Shown here in pieces: positions 33,202 through 42,544 of a DNA stretch of 64,000 nucleotides (positions within the stretch are counted from its first letter, which is position 1; the number at the start of each line of letters is the position of its first letter). The DNA is taken from the NCBI GenBank assembly GCA_012837335.1, contig DURM01000023.1:38019-102018 (forward strand), read 5' to 3'. The notes beneath the pieces were generated by a model that was not told where the DNA came from, searched no databases, and saw nothing but the letters and a program-made list of their open reading frames with translations. A program made the translations under genes and the position numbers. The stretch comes from Bacillota bacterium. GTDB taxonomy: Bacteria; Bacillota; Limnochordia; Darwinibacteriales; DTU012.

Positions 33202-33975
33202 TTATTTGACAAGCGATGCAACTACCTCGGCCAGCAGTTCTGCGCTGCGGTTAGCTTCTTCTACAGTGTTGCCTTTCCAGTCACCAATCACCACCATTAC
33301 ACTGTTGGGATGGAGATCGCCGCTGTAATCTGACTTAAACACCCGGACACCTCGAGACATACCGGGATATTTAGCCTCAAGTGCGTCACTGATTCTTTTG
33401 GCAAATGCCATATTCTCTTCAACCTTCGTATTATCCTGATCGCCAATAATAAACAAGACCTGAGCTGCATCTTCACCATTTACTTGTACGGTGGTATAGC
33501 CTGCTGGTTTGTCCTGGAGACCATCACGGTGAATATCCAGTACCATTTGAATCTCCGGATTCTCGGCCAGCGCCCTTTCAATAACTTTAGCCGAATTAAT
33601 AAAAGCGTCACTGTAGCGCGGGCGATCATGGATGGTCTGGTCATGGACTGCCGTTACCCCTTTTTCCAACAGAGCCTGCACAAATACTTTTCCCACCTGT
33701 ACTACATCACCGGGCTCGCCATCCTGCTGATGGCTGTCCTTGGGATGATAGTTCTCAGTGGTGTGGCTGTGCAGGACCAAAACTTTCGGCACCGCTGGAA
33801 CAGGCAGTTTTCCAGTTTGATCATCCTGAGCTGTTGGAGGCTGTGGCACTTGTTCTTCTTCTCCACCGGGATAAAAGCCAAAAAACCTCGCACCAACAAC
33901 GGCTACCACTACTAGTGTTACCAGGACAAACAGCAGACCAGGTCCATTTTTCTCTCTTCTCCGAATTCTTGCCAA
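33202..33975 (-). CDS. spoIIP: stage II sporulation protein P (short form)
   Basis: Septal peptidoglycan hydrolase of the engulfment DMP complex (SpoIID-SpoIIM-SpoIIP), with amidase and endopeptidase activity. A membrane anchor (about residues 13-35) and a proline-rich linker lead to the catalytic domain: LHSHTTENY (His69, Glu74), LDIHRDG (His149) and a later YPGMSRGVRVF segment. At 257 residues it lacks most of the long region between anchor and catalytic domain present in Bacillus (about 400 residues). The start is a TTG whose Shine-Dalgarno sequence is buried in a 12-bp hairpin. It is cotranscribed after the UPF0182 gene. Confidence 0.92.
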   Translation of the reverse strand: MARIRRREKNGPGLLFVLVTLVVVAVVGARFFGFYPGGEEEQVPQPPTAQDDQTGKLPVPAVPKVLVLHSHTTENYHPKDSHQQDGEPGDVVQVGKVFVQALLEKGVTAVHDQTIHDRPRYSDAFINSAKVIERALAENPEIQMVLDIHRDGLQDKPAGYTTVQVNGEDAAQVLFIIGDQDNTKVEENMAFAKRISDALEAKYPGMSRGVRVFKSDYSGDLHPNSVMVVIGDWKGNTVEEANRSAELLAEVVASLVK

Positions 33976-33983
33976 GTTTTATA

Positions 33984-34016
33984 CCCCCTTCCGCAGAAAA
34001 TATATGCGGAAGGAGG
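33984..34016 (-). promoter_or_regulatory. hairpin that sequesters the spoIIP ribosome binding site
   Basis: On the minus strand CCTCCTTCCGCA (34016-34005) pairs over 12 positions, one a T-G pair, with TGCGGAAGGGGG (33995-33984) around a 9-base AT-rich loop. The 3' arm contains the whole Shine-Dalgarno sequence, eight bases before the TTG start of spoIIP. No T tract follows, so it is not a normal terminator of the upstream gene. Confidence 0.7.
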
Positions 34017-34022
34017 TCCGAA

Positions 34023-36686
34023 TTATTCATCGATTAATTGCTTCAGAACCGATTCTAGCTGATTCCAGGCTTCACCAAAAGTGTTAAAATCTGCATCTCT
34101 CAGCGCCTGCTGCGCCTGAAGATATAATTCATACGCATCTGCTGCAATGTGACTGTCGAGATCAAAAGCAGCTTCCCCTTCGGAACCAGTTCGCGGTGTT
34201 TCCCGCTGACCAAAGATCAGATTCAAAGCCTGCTCTAATGTTTCGGCCATCACAAGTTGATCCTTGTAAGCAACAATCACCCGCTGCAGCTGCGGCATAC
34301 CGCTTTGTTCTGACTGAATGAACAGTGGTTCCACATACAGTAAAGAACCATTGATCGGAAGCACAAGCAGGTTACCTCGAATTACTTGGCTGCCTCGCTG
34401 TCCCCACAGGCTTAAGAGCTGTGAGATCTCGGAATCCTGATCGATTGTGGCATCAATCTGCGCAGGCCCAAGGGTCAAACTGTCTTTTGGGAAACGATAG
34501 ACCAATACCTGGCCGTAGTTATCAGCGTCGTTGCGCGCTGCCAACCAGGCAATCAGGTTGTTTCGCCGGATTGGTGTATACGGCAGCATTAAAACCAGTT
34601 CAGGTGTATCTGAGCCAGGCAGCTGCATCACTACATAATATGGCTCAACCGGCTGTTCCCGCTCGGCGTAAATCTCATTGGCAAATACCCACATGTCCTC
34701 ACGGTTATAGAAAATCCGCGGATCTGTCATATGGTATGTTCCGTAAATTTGTGCCTGCAGCTCCAAAAGATCTTCCGGATAGCGCAGATGGGATTTCAAC
34801 CCTTCTGGCATCGCATCGATGGACTTTAACCAACCGGGATAGATGCTGCTGTAAACATCAAGCACCGGATCTGGTTCAACTTGATAAAAATCAACAAAAC
34901 CATTATACGCATCAACCACTACCTTAACTGAGTTGCGGACATAGTTGCCCCAGCTGGTCGGCTGAGCGTAAGGATAGCGGTTGCTGACAGTATAGGCATC
35001 GATAATCCAGTACAATCTGCCGTCATCGCTGATTACAATATACGGATCATGATCATAGCGCAAAAAAGGCGCCAGCTTTTCTGCGCGGGATTTGATGTTG
35101 CGGTAGAATAAAACTCGACTATCAGAAGTAATATCGCTGGATAAAAGCAGTCTGGTAGTGCCGAACCTAACTGCAAAAACCAATCTGTGCAGTGGAGAAC
35201 TCAGCTTGACTCCACCAGAGCCCTGGTATGAATAATAGGCGTTGCCGTCACCAGTAGGATAATCAAACTCGTCGATTAAAGTATTGACGATTGCGTAGTT
35301 ATGGGTGCGCTCGCCGTAGTAAATTCGCGGCTGCTCAATCTTCAGGTCTTCCCTTCCTCGAGGCGGAATATCAGCCATCCAAAACTCCGGAAGCTGCTGT
35401 CTAGAAACCGCGCTGACTGGGCTAACCACCACGCCATATCCATGAGTATACTGGAGATGATCATTAATCCAATTGCGATTCTGCGTTAAGGTAACATCTA
35501 ATTCCCGAACAGCCAGCAGCACTTCCCGATATTCCCCATCAACCCAATACCGCCCCACATCAGCGTCATTAAATACATAGTAAGGCCGCATTTCCTGCAG
35601 CTGACGATAGGTTTGAAGGATCATCCGGGGATCCCACAAACGGATGTTGGCAATTGTGCTGGCATTTTCCTCCAAATCTTCTAGGGTCAGCTCCCGGTCT
35701 GCATTAAAGGCATAATCTAGTTCTAGAAAATCGTTGATTCCGTAGGCTGAGCGGGTCATTTGGATATGATTTTCGATATACGGACGCTCACGCGTAAACT
35801 CGTTAGGCGCAACTAACCACTGCTGCACTAATACTGGCACTAAAACACCGCCGACAATACTGATGCCCAGCCATAGGACAAGGGAGCCGATTAAAAGTTT
35901 GCGGTACACATAAAGGCGGGTTATGAAGATAAGACCGACAACAGCAGCAATAACGGTTAAGATTCTGAATACAACTAAGCGCACATTGACATCGGTGTAC
36001 GCCGCTCCGAAAATCACACCTCCGGAGCTGTAAACTAAATCATAAGCTTGAAAATGATACCCCAAAGCTTTTATCAGGATTAATAATCCTACCAGAACCG
36101 ACAAGTGTTTTTGGGCATATATGGAAAGCTTGATTCCAAATCCTTCAAAGCGAAAATTCCCGGATAAGAAGTATAAGATCCCACACACCACTATAGTTAA
36201 GATCAGCGCACTGGTTAGTGCACTTATCAAAAGCTGATATACAGGCAGCTGGAAGAAATAAAACCCAATGTCTTTATTAAAAACAGGATCAGTAATTCCA
36301 AATGAGCTTTTGTGGAAAAACTGAGCTGCTTCGAAATAATAACGCCCGTATCCAGAAGAGTAAATCAGACCCAGAGCCAGACTGAGAAGAACAGTGCCCC
36401 ACGTGAGGTGCTTCTTTTCTAATCCATGATCCGAATTGGAAAAGTGCAGCAGTGCTTGCTTAAACACTGGTCTCATTATAAACAGATTGATGGCAAGAAC
36501 CAGTGTAAAGCCAAGCCATGCTCCCAGACGCAGTCCCCACTCCCAAACCAATCTGGTTGTCAGCAGATTGGCATACCCTAAGTTGGTAAACCACATATAG
36601 TCCGTTATGAAGTGGCTTCCTACAATGATACCAACGAGCACAACCAGCAGCAGTCCAACTAAAATCCATTTCAGTCGTTTGATCAT
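34023..36686 (-). CDS. UPF0182 family large membrane protein
   Basis: An 887-residue protein with seven or so membrane helices in the first 290 residues (for example WILVGLLLVVLVGIIVGSHFITDY and the GYANLLTTRLVWEWGLRLGAW segment) and a large extracytoplasmic domain after that (residues 300-820) with PRIYYGERTHNYAIVNT, SSPLHRLVFAVRFG and VMQLPGSDTPELVLMLPYTPIRRNNLIAWLAARND, all characteristic of UPF0182/COG1615. An acidic tail ends the protein. Function unknown; it occurs in Actinobacteria, Cyanobacteria and many Clostridia. It sits in one run with ftsK, rodZ and spoIIP, which hints at an envelope or septum role. Confidence 0.92.
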   Translation of the reverse strand: MIKRLKWILVGLLLVVLVGIIVGSHFITDYMWFTNLGYANLLTTRLVWEWGLRLGAWLGFTLVLAINLFIMRPVFKQALLHFSNSDHGLEKKHLTWGTVLLSLALGLIYSSGYGRYYFEAAQFFHKSSFGITDPVFNKDIGFYFFQLPVYQLLISALTSALILTIVVCGILYFLSGNFRFEGFGIKLSIYAQKHLSVLVGLLILIKALGYHFQAYDLVYSSGGVIFGAAYTDVNVRLVVFRILTVIAAVVGLIFITRLYVYRKLLIGSLVLWLGISIVGGVLVPVLVQQWLVAPNEFTRERPYIENHIQMTRSAYGINDFLELDYAFNADRELTLEDLEENASTIANIRLWDPRMILQTYRQLQEMRPYYVFNDADVGRYWVDGEYREVLLAVRELDVTLTQNRNWINDHLQYTHGYGVVVSPVSAVSRQQLPEFWMADIPPRGREDLKIEQPRIYYGERTHNYAIVNTLIDEFDYPTGDGNAYYSYQGSGGVKLSSPLHRLVFAVRFGTTRLLLSSDITSDSRVLFYRNIKSRAEKLAPFLRYDHDPYIVISDDGRLYWIIDAYTVSNRYPYAQPTSWGNYVRNSVKVVVDAYNGFVDFYQVEPDPVLDVYSSIYPGWLKSIDAMPEGLKSHLRYPEDLLELQAQIYGTYHMTDPRIFYNREDMWVFANEIYAEREQPVEPYYVVMQLPGSDTPELVLMLPYTPIRRNNLIAWLAARNDADNYGQVLVYRFPKDSLTLGPAQIDATIDQDSEISQLLSLWGQRGSQVIRGNLLVLPINGSLLYVEPLFIQSEQSGMPQLQRVIVAYKDQLVMAETLEQALNLIFGQRETPRTGSEGEAAFDLDSHIAADAYELYLQAQQALRDADFNTFGEAWNQLESVLKQLIDE

Positions 36687-36696
36687 CTCACCGCTC

Positions 36697-37092
36697 CTAT
36701 CTGCCTATTGTACTAAGATAGTAGTAATACAATCCGACACCAGCGATAACCAGCACAACAAAAAGAAAAAACCTAATTCTCTTTTTGCGCCGTCGCGCTC
36801 TGCGCCTTTCCAGCACAGATTGCCGCTGATCATCCGGCTGCTGAATTCTGGCCATGATTTTCTGATCATCCTGATCATAAAGGCGAATAATTTCATCGGG
36901 ATCAATTTTCAATACCTTCGCGTAGATCCGCAAAAAACCACGCACATAAACTTCATCGGGAAGAGCGCTCTGATCACCGGCTTCAATAGCTTCCAAATAA
37001 GCGGTGCGGATCTTTGTTTTTTCCGAAATTTCTTCGATTGTCATCTGTTGCTCTTCCCTAGCCTGCCGCAGCAGATCACCTAGTTCTTTCAT
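36697..37092 (-). CDS. rodZ: short RodZ-like helix-turn-helix membrane protein
   Basis: A 131-residue protein with an N-terminal HTH_25 Xre-like domain (ELGDLLRQAREEQQMTIEEISEKTKIRTAYLEAIE, about 3-45), the RGFLRIYAKVLKIDPDEI segment, a basic juxtamembrane stretch (RRRARRRKKR) and one membrane helix near the C-terminus. RodZ normally continues with a 100-200-residue extracytoplasmic domain; here only about 10 residues follow the helix. RodZ links MreB to the elongation machinery. ATG at 37092 with GAGGTGA upstream is chosen over a GTG three codons earlier. It follows ftsK by 10 bp, as ymfM follows in related orders. Confidence 0.85.
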   Translation of the reverse strand: MKELGDLLRQAREEQQMTIEEISEKTKIRTAYLEAIEAGDQSALPDEVYVRGFLRIYAKVLKIDPDEIIRLYDQDDQKIMARIQQPDDQRQSVLERRRARRRKKRIRFFLFVVLVIAGVGLYYYYLSTIGR

Positions 37093-37102
37093 GCTAGTCA
37101 CC

Positions 37103-39403
37103 TCATAGATCTAAGCTGTCTCGGTCAACTAAAACTTCCCTGGGTTTGCTTCCCTGATGCGGGCCAACAATTGAACGAACTTCCATCATGTCAATCAAGC
37201 GGGCTGCGCGGCTGTAGCCAATGCGGAAGCGCCTCTGAAGCATTGAAATGGAAGCCTGTCCAGTTTCAACAACCAATCGAATCGCGTCCTCCAGCAGCTC
37301 ATCATGATCTTCTTCTGGAGAAAATAAAGTCGGTTTTTCGTCGACAACATCTTCGCGGTACTCCGGCTCACCCTGCTTCTTCCAAAACTCAACTACCGCT
37401 TCAACCTCTTTGTCGGAAATGAATGCTCCCTGCGCTCGGGTCGGTTTATTTGCCCCCAGCGGGTAATACAGCATATCTCCCTTGCCGATTAATCGCTCCG
37501 CACCGCCCATGTCAAGAATTGTGCGGGAATCTACCTGCGATGAGACGGCGAATGCGATCCGCGAAGGCACATTAGCCTTAATCAAACCGGTAATTACATC
37601 AACAGATGGTCGCTGGGTAGCAATTATCAGGTACATACCAGCTGCGCGAGCCATCTGTGCCAGGCGGCAGATGGCTTCTTCAACATCTGCTGCTGCCACC
37701 ATCATTAGATCAGCCAGCTCATCAATAATTACTACTATGTAGGGTAGAAACTCCAATTGGGATTCTGGATCACTGTCATCAGCCTTGGAAGCCAGAAGCT
37801 GATAATATGCCTCTATATTCCGCACTTGATGATCCGCAAAGAGTTTGTAGCGCCTTTCCATCTCCGCTACCGCCCACCTTAGGGCTGCGGCAGCTTTTTT
37901 TGGATCAGTAATAACTGGGGATATTAGATGGGGCACCCCGTCATAATTAGACAGCTCAACCCGCTTGGGATCAACCAGCATTAGTTTAACTTCATCAGGG
38001 GTAGCTCGATACAGCAAACTGATAATGATTGTGTTTAAACACACGCTCTTGCCTGATCCAGTAGCCCCCGCTATTAATAAATGCAGCCATTTGCGGAGAT
38101 CGCCTACCACCGGATTTCCGGCAATATCTTTTCCTAAAGCCAGCGCCACTTTTGATTGATGATTGCTGAAATCAGGATGCTCAACGACTTCCCTCAGCAG
38201 TACCGGCTGCGTCTCATCGTTAGGAACCTCAATTCCCACCACTGACTTGCCGGGTACAGGTGCTTCAATTCTCACATCAGTAGCTGCAAGCGCCAGGGCA
38301 ATATCATCAGCTAAACTGGTGATTCTGCTCACTTTTATACCCGGACCGATCTGCAGCTCATAGCGGGTAACCACCGGCCCCTGGCAGATGTTAACTACTC
38401 TAGCATCGATACCGAAGCTGGTAAACGTTTCTTCTAACAACTGCTGCTTATTTTCACTAACACCCCGTTTGGTGCTCCGAGCAGCTTTTTTCAGCAAATA
38501 AACTGGCGGCAGTCGGTAAGCTCGCTGGGGCGCAGCTGCGGGCATAAACTCCGGCTCATCTTCACTCTGTTCTGCTCCTGATTCTGAAGCAGTCGGTAAT
38601 TCTGGTTCCAACACTGCAGTAACATCTTCTTCAGTTTCAGAAGCTGATTCAGCAGTTTTAGTACGCTTTTTCTTGGCCTGTCTGGGCTTTTTAGCGTTTG
38701 CAGAGTGTGGCTTTGACGACGGCGCTGGCTGGGATGCTTCAGATTGAGGCTCGGCAGGAGCATTGGCCAGTGCCTCCAAGCGGGCCAAAGCGCGCTTTTC
38801 CTTTGCTACTTGCAGTTTATGTTTAAGTGTATTAAATAGATCCACAACGGCGCTGAAACCATCATTAACCAACTTGCCGATAAAAGCGAAAACAGCGCTG
38901 AACAGACTGATAAACGAGATATTAAAGACCAAAATAATGCCGATTAAAGATAATCCGCCCAGCATGATATAGGTTCCGGGAATGCCAAAAGCAGATAGAA
39001 AGAGAACCATGAACACTGCTCCCGCTTGACCCGCCCCGACTCCATCAGCATACTTAAGCTCCTCAGCCATTGATGGAGGCAGCTGATAGCCCCGACCTTG
39101 GTAAACGGCAGTTAAATGCAGCAAAGCGGTTAAACAGCTCAACAGCAGCAGCCATCCGATAACCTTGCGGATTTTAATTGGCAGTAGAGTCCCTCGAAAC
39201 AGCTTAACAGCTATAACCAGCACAATAAAACTGAAAAGAAAAGAGACCTCTCCGAATAGTTTCTGCAGCAAGCTGCGAAGCCCCTCACCGAACCAGCCAA
39301 CCCAACTGGTTGGCTCCACATATAAAGAAATCAGCGAAAAAACAGCGAAGGAAAACAGCAAAATGCCAAAAATTTCACGCCGTCTGGAATTAATTGGTTT
39401 CAA
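37103..39403 (-). CDS. ftsK: DNA translocase FtsK/SpoIIIE
   Basis: Septal ATP-driven DNA pump. Four to five N-terminal membrane helices (about 15-190), an alanine-, proline- and lysine-rich linker (about 200-300), then the alpha-beta motor with Walker [12 protein letters not shown], Walker [13 protein letters not shown] and [14 protein letters not shown], and a C-terminal winged-helix gamma domain ([27 protein letters not shown]) that reads orienting sequences. I start at the TTG at 39403, six bases after GAGGTGG; the ATG at 39418 lies before that site. In a spore former this protein would move the chromosome into the forespore. Confidence 0.96.
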   Translation of the reverse strand: MKPINSRRREIFGILLFSFAVFSLISLYVEPTSWVGWFGEGLRSLLQKLFGEVSFLFSFIVLVIAVKLFRGTLLPIKIRKVIGWLLLLSCLTALLHLTAVYQGRGYQLPPSMAEELKYADGVGAGQAGAVFMVLFLSAFGIPGTYIMLGGLSLIGIILVFNISFISLFSAVFAFIGKLVNDGFSAVVDLFNTLKHKLQVAKEKRALARLEALANAPAEPQSEASQPAPSSKPHSANAKKPRQAKKKRTKTAESASETEEDVTAVLEPELPTASESGAEQSEDEPEFMPAAAPQRAYRLPPVYLLKKAARSTKRGVSENKQQLLEETFTSFGIDARVVNICQGPVVTRYELQIGPGIKVSRITSLADDIALALAATDVRIEAPVPGKSVVGIEVPNDETQPVLLREVVEHPDFSNHQSKVALALGKDIAGNPVVGDLRKWLHLLIAGATGSGKSVCLNTIIISLLYRATPDEVKLMLVDPKRVELSNYDGVPHLISPVITDPKKAAAALRWAVAEMERRYKLFADHQVRNIEAYYQLLASKADDSDPESQLEFLPYIVVIIDELADLMMVAAADVEEAICRLAQMARAAGMYLIIATQRPSVDVITGLIKANVPSRIAFAVSSQVDSRTILDMGGAERLIGKGDMLYYPLGANKPTRAQGAFISDKEVEAVVEFWKKQGEPEYREDVVDEKPTLFSPEEDHDELLEDAIRLVVETGQASISMLQRRFRIGYSRAARLIDMMEVRSIVGPHQGSKPREVLVDRDSLDL

Positions 39404-39458
39404 GGACAACCACCTCATAAACTTGTTCGACGAATTGCAAATGATACCCTGCTTAAAT

Positions 39459-40238
39459 TTACTTCTGCATCCGATTTATCCCTATTACAGCCGCCATTCT
39501 GCCCGCCTTGATCCCTTCCCGGCGGTACGAATAAAACTGCTGATTGCAGTTAGTACATACTTCGGCGGTATAGATCTTGTTCTTGTCGATACCACACTCC
39601 TGCAGTTGAAGCTCGTTTGCCGCAGCTAGATCTATGTAGACGCCATCTTCCCGCTCAATGCGAACATCCTCAGGGAACTGGGAAGCAACATTTTCGCCAA
39701 CCTGATAGCAGCAGCTGCCGATACCGGGACCAATGGCAGCTTGAATTTGCCTTGGTTCAACCTGAAAGTCAGCTCCTAACTTCTCAATCACCTGAACTGC
39801 GATCTCGGCACACGTTCCCCTCCAGCCAGCATGGGCGGTTGCGACAATTTTTCTTTCTGGAACCACAAATAAAAGCGGAATACAGTCCGCGTAGAAAGTA
39901 GCCAATAAAATTCCGGGAACATCAGTGATCATCCCATCGGTATCAGGCAGAGCGTCGGACATCTCCAAAGCCCCTCGCCCTCGATGCTCGGCTTGTACCC
40001 ACGCAATCCGTGTTTGGTGAACTTGATTTCCAGTAACCCAGTTCTCAACCGAAAAGCCAAGCATCAAGCCCAGTTCCTTGCGGTTTTCCACAACCAGCTC
40101 AGGTTCATCATCTACATGCAGCGCGAGATTGCCCCAATCTCTCGTGGTAAAACCATGGCAGAGCCATTCATACTCCTTCCAAGCATCTACCTGCCAAAAT
40201 GCCGACTCACCTAACCGAGTCACGTGCCACATTGTCAT
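39459..40238 (-). CDS. pgeF: peptidoglycan editing factor PgeF (YfiH, laccase-domain)
   Basis: Multicopper-oxidase-like domain protein of 259 residues. Zinc/copper site motifs are visible: [35 protein letters not shown] and [13 protein letters not shown], with [15 protein letters not shown] near the C-terminus. E. coli PgeF prevents incorporation of wrong dipeptides such as L-Ala-L-Ser-type errors into peptidoglycan; human FAMIN and some homologues act as purine nucleoside phosphorylases, so a purine role is possible. The start overlaps the nrdR stop by four bases. Confidence 0.93.
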   Translation of the reverse strand: MTMWHVTRLGESAFWQVDAWKEYEWLCHGFTTRDWGNLALHVDDEPELVVENRKELGLMLGFSVENWVTGNQVHQTRIAWVQAEHRGRGALEMSDALPDTDGMITDVPGILLATFYADCIPLLFVVPERKIVATAHAGWRGTCAEIAVQVIEKLGADFQVEPRQIQAAIGPGIGSCCYQVGENVASQFPEDVRIEREDGVYIDLAAANELQLQECGIDKNKIYTAEVCTNCNQQFYSYRREGIKAGRMAAVIGINRMQK

Positions 40239-40690
40239 TCTCCTTTCAGGAGCTGCTGCAGTTCATTGAGAAAACTATTTATGTCCTTAAACTGCCGGTA
40301 AACTGATGCAAATCTCACATAAGCAACTTCGTCTAAATCCTTGAGCCGTTCCATAACCAGCTCACCAACTTGCTCGGACGAGATCTCCCGCTCCGTGTTA
40401 TTGCGGACCTCTCTCTCGATCTGGTCAATCATCTTCTCAATTTCATCAATGGAAATGGGGCGCTTTTCACAGGCTCTTAACACACCAGTAAGGATTTTAT
40501 TGCGGTTAAAGGGCTCTCTTCTTCCATCTTTTTTGACAACCATAAATGGGATCTCATCCAAGCGTTCATAGGTTGTAAACCTGCGCCGACAGCTGGTGCA
40601 CTCCCGTCTGCGGCGGATTGAAGCGCCTTCTTCCGTCGCGCGCGAATCTAAAACTTTACTTTCGTTATGAAGACAAAAAGGACAGCGCAT
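40235..40690 (-). CDS. nrdR: transcriptional repressor NrdR
   Basis: Nucleotide-sensing repressor of ribonucleotide reductase genes. A zinc ribbon with Cys3, Cys6, Cys31 and Cys34 is followed by an ATP-cone domain ([32 protein letters not shown], from about residue 50). The length of 151 and sequence are standard. AGGTGAAT precedes the ATG. No nrd gene or NrdR box pair was noticed in this window, so its targets lie elsewhere. It is coupled to pgeF by a 4-bp overlap. Confidence 0.98.
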   Translation of the reverse strand: MRCPFCLHNESKVLDSRATEEGASIRRRRECTSCRRRFTTYERLDEIPFMVVKKDGRREPFNRNKILTGVLRACEKRPISIDEIEKMIDQIEREVRNNTEREISSEQVGELVMERLKDLDEVAYVRFASVYRQFKDINSFLNELQQLLKGE

Positions 40691-40735
40691 AAATTCACCT
40701 CAAATTATCCTATTTAAACTTATTATACATGAATA

Positions 40736-41011
40736 CTACTGTCTCTGCCACGCTCGATATTTCGATGACGTTTCTAATTTTGACCGCACGATCACGACAT
40801 CGATTCCTACCAATACTACATCTCGCCATGGAATTTCTAAGTCATCCCGCCTAAACAAGCGGAAGAAGCCAAACTCAGGTCTGTCCAAAACTAGATAGCG
40901 CACTTCACCAGTATCAGGATCTAAGTCCACATCGCACACATTTCCTAAAATCCGACCATCCGCAAGATTGATCACATCAAGCCGGCGCAGTTCACTCGTT
41001 TTAATAAACAT
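40736..41011 (-). CDS. ylmC: YlmC/YmxH family PRC-barrel sporulation protein
   Basis: A 91-residue PRC-barrel protein (MFIKTSELRRLDVINLADGRILGNVCDVDLDPDTG opening, then EIPWRDVVLVGIDVVIV). The YlmC/YmxH family is linked to endospore formers and sits near sigG in Bacillus, as here. Molecular function is unknown; PRC barrels often mediate protein or RNA contacts. AAAAGGGGG lies 10 bases before the ATG. A strong terminator of the upstream secreted-protein gene separates it from that gene. Confidence 0.93.
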   Translation of the reverse strand: MFIKTSELRRLDVINLADGRILGNVCDVDLDPDTGEVRYLVLDRPEFGFFRLFRRDDLEIPWRDVVLVGIDVVIVRSKLETSSKYRAWQRQ

Positions 41012-41057
41012 CTTGGGGTTCCCCCTTTTAATCTGTCACTGTATGTATATGCGGGGG

Positions 41058-41092
41058 AGAAAAAAAGCTGTTCCTCAATAAAGGAACAGCTT
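41058..41092 (-). terminator. rho-independent terminator after the secreted protein gene
   Basis: Ten-base stem AAGCTGTTCC / GGAACAGCTT with an 8-base loop followed by TTTTT on the minus strand, 37 bases after the stop. Confidence 0.92.
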
Positions 41093-41128
41093 GTGCGGAA
41101 AAAGCAAATCTAGTAACTGCTTTAAAGT

Positions 41129-41686
41129 TTAGTATACGCAGATGTAATCAATGTAAGTCGGAACTTCTTCCTCACCATAGTAGTTGAAGCCGAACATTAA
41201 CTCGTCGATCGACTCATCTAGAAGAATGTAGGTTTCAATCCAGTTCCAGCCAGGCTGCAGATCGGATTGTCTCATGTTGAGAATAGCTTCCTTCCACTCG
41301 CCACCGCTGTGAGTAGCTAAGAACAGAGCCCACTCATTTTCATAGATATTTTCGTGATCAGCGATATACACCCAGAAACCAAGTTTGAAATGGTTAAGCA
41401 GCTCTCCCCACATGGGATGATTCGAGTTTAACAAAACGTTAGCCTGACGGAAATGGCTGAGATCTTTAACCATTTTCAAGCTTTTTGTGCCGGACTTGGC
41501 AAACTCAGGATCTTCATTAACCTCCAGATAACTGAAGTCTGGTCTCCAGTACTGCTCGAGTGTTTCCGGAGTTGCATCCTCAAAATCCTCGATTAACACA
41601 TGATTCTCCGGCGGCTGGGCAAATGCGGCAGTGCTGATAAGTCCAACAAGTAAAACTGCCAGTACCAGCATTAAATGCTTTTTCAT
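41129..41686 (-). CDS. secreted protein of unknown function, beta-sandwich-like
   Basis: A 185-residue protein with a clear signal peptide (MKKHLMLVLAVLLVGLISTAAFA, cleavage expected after AFA). The mature part, starting QPPENHVLIEDFEDATPETL, is rich in Trp, Tyr and acidic residues and looks like a carbohydrate-binding jelly roll: an opening LIEDFED strand, GTKSLKMV, LGFWVYIADH and a closing PTYIDYICVY. The resemblance to CBM11/CIA30-type modules is a guess. It has its own promoter and terminator and is inserted between ylmC and spoIIR, which suggests an independently expressed accessory gene. Confidence 0.85.
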   Translation of the reverse strand: MKKHLMLVLAVLLVGLISTAAFAQPPENHVLIEDFEDATPETLEQYWRPDFSYLEVNEDPEFAKSGTKSLKMVKDLSHFRQANVLLNSNHPMWGELLNHFKLGFWVYIADHENIYENEWALFLATHSGGEWKEAILNMRQSDLQPGWNWIETYILLDESIDELMFGFNYYGEEEVPTYIDYICVY

Positions 41687-41729
41687 TTTAACTCCTCCCC
41701 TATGTATTATTCAAATTACCTGCTTATTT

Positions 41730-41759
41730 ATTGTATCACAAACCAGTTGTTAATTTCAA
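41730..41759 (-). promoter_or_regulatory. sigma-A-type promoter for the secreted protein gene
   Basis: On the minus strand TTGAAA (41759-41754), 18-bp spacer, TACAAT (41735-41730), about 45 bases upstream of the ATG. It lies in the 158-bp gap after spoIIR, which holds no other gene. Confidence 0.65.
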
Positions 41760-41844
41760 GTTAACAAGATGACAATTACTAGAAATGTTGAAAATCAAAA
41801 AGTGGACACTTTAAAACTGAATCGAGATAAGTATTTTTGTTGAT

Positions 41845-42531
41845 TTACTTAGATTTGAGCAGCGGCAGAGCCCAATAGTTCGCTGTATCCAAACTGGCAA
41901 CCCACCACTCTTCTAGGCGGCGAACTGCTCGGGAATGTCTGAGCCGCTCCCAAAACATTGAACGAACTTCAATGCCACCTTCATTAAGATGAGGGGCAGG
42001 AGCAATTACAGAATCAGCCGACTGATCTGAGGCGGACTCAACAAAACAGAGAGGCGGAAACAGCACACACCACCAGTTGTCACCGCGTCCTTCACCAATA
42101 ATTATCCTTAAAGCCTGATACTCACCCGCTGGCAGAAACAGCAATCCATACTGTCTGTCCGGAAACGGGAATTGATCATACTCCATCCGAATATCATAAT
42201 TGTAACCTGCTTCAGCAACAGCAGCTGCGGCAGTATCATGGATTAGGTCCCAATTATCCGCAATTAATTGTTCTGCCTGTTCTTTCTCCGCCACACCAGC
42301 AAACAGATCGTTCGCTGCTGCTAATACTGCATCCCTCACTTTCAGCTTCAAGTCCTGGTCATGGGGACTATTGCTGTGAGCTAAAACATGCAGGCGGACA
42401 AGATTTTTGTTTGTGTAGGCGTAAACTTGGCCAGGTTGAGTAATGATAGCACCGAGATAATATCCAATTATTGCTAGGACAACAATAAGAAAAGCGACCA
42501 CTACTCGAGTTTGAATCTGCTCTTTCAGCAT
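41845..42531 (-). CDS. spoIIR: stage II sporulation protein R
   Basis: Secreted signalling protein made in the forespore that triggers SpoIIGA to process pro-sigma-E in the mother cell. A 228-residue protein with an N-terminal membrane/signal helix (VVVAFLIVVLAIIGYYLGAI), NLVRLHVLAHSNSPHDQDLKLKVRDAVL, and the hallmark LLFLPAGEYQALRIIIGEGRGDNWWCVLFPPLCFVE at about 130-165. GGAGGT precedes the ATG. It lies 13 bp downstream of sigG, and next to its own target protease gene, unlike Bacillus where spoIIR is far away. Confidence 0.96.
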   Translation of the reverse strand: MLKEQIQTRVVVAFLIVVLAIIGYYLGAIITQPGQVYAYTNKNLVRLHVLAHSNSPHDQDLKLKVRDAVLAAANDLFAGVAEKEQAEQLIADNWDLIHDTAAAAVAEAGYNYDIRMEYDQFPFPDRQYGLLFLPAGEYQALRIIIGEGRGDNWWCVLFPPLCFVESASDQSADSVIAPAPHLNEGGIEVRSMFWERLRHSRAVRRLEEWWVASLDTANYWALPLLKSK

Positions 42532-42544
42532 ATCCTTACCTCCA

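Noticed and set aside
34421..34927. A 168-codon plus-strand frame inside the UPF0182 gene
   Set aside because: Low-complexity, Gln/Arg/His-rich translation antisense to a well-conserved gene, with no ribosome site.
36607..37083. A 158-codon plus-strand frame opposite rodZ
   Set aside because: Entirely antisense to rodZ and the start of the UPF0182 gene; composition is that of a shadow frame.
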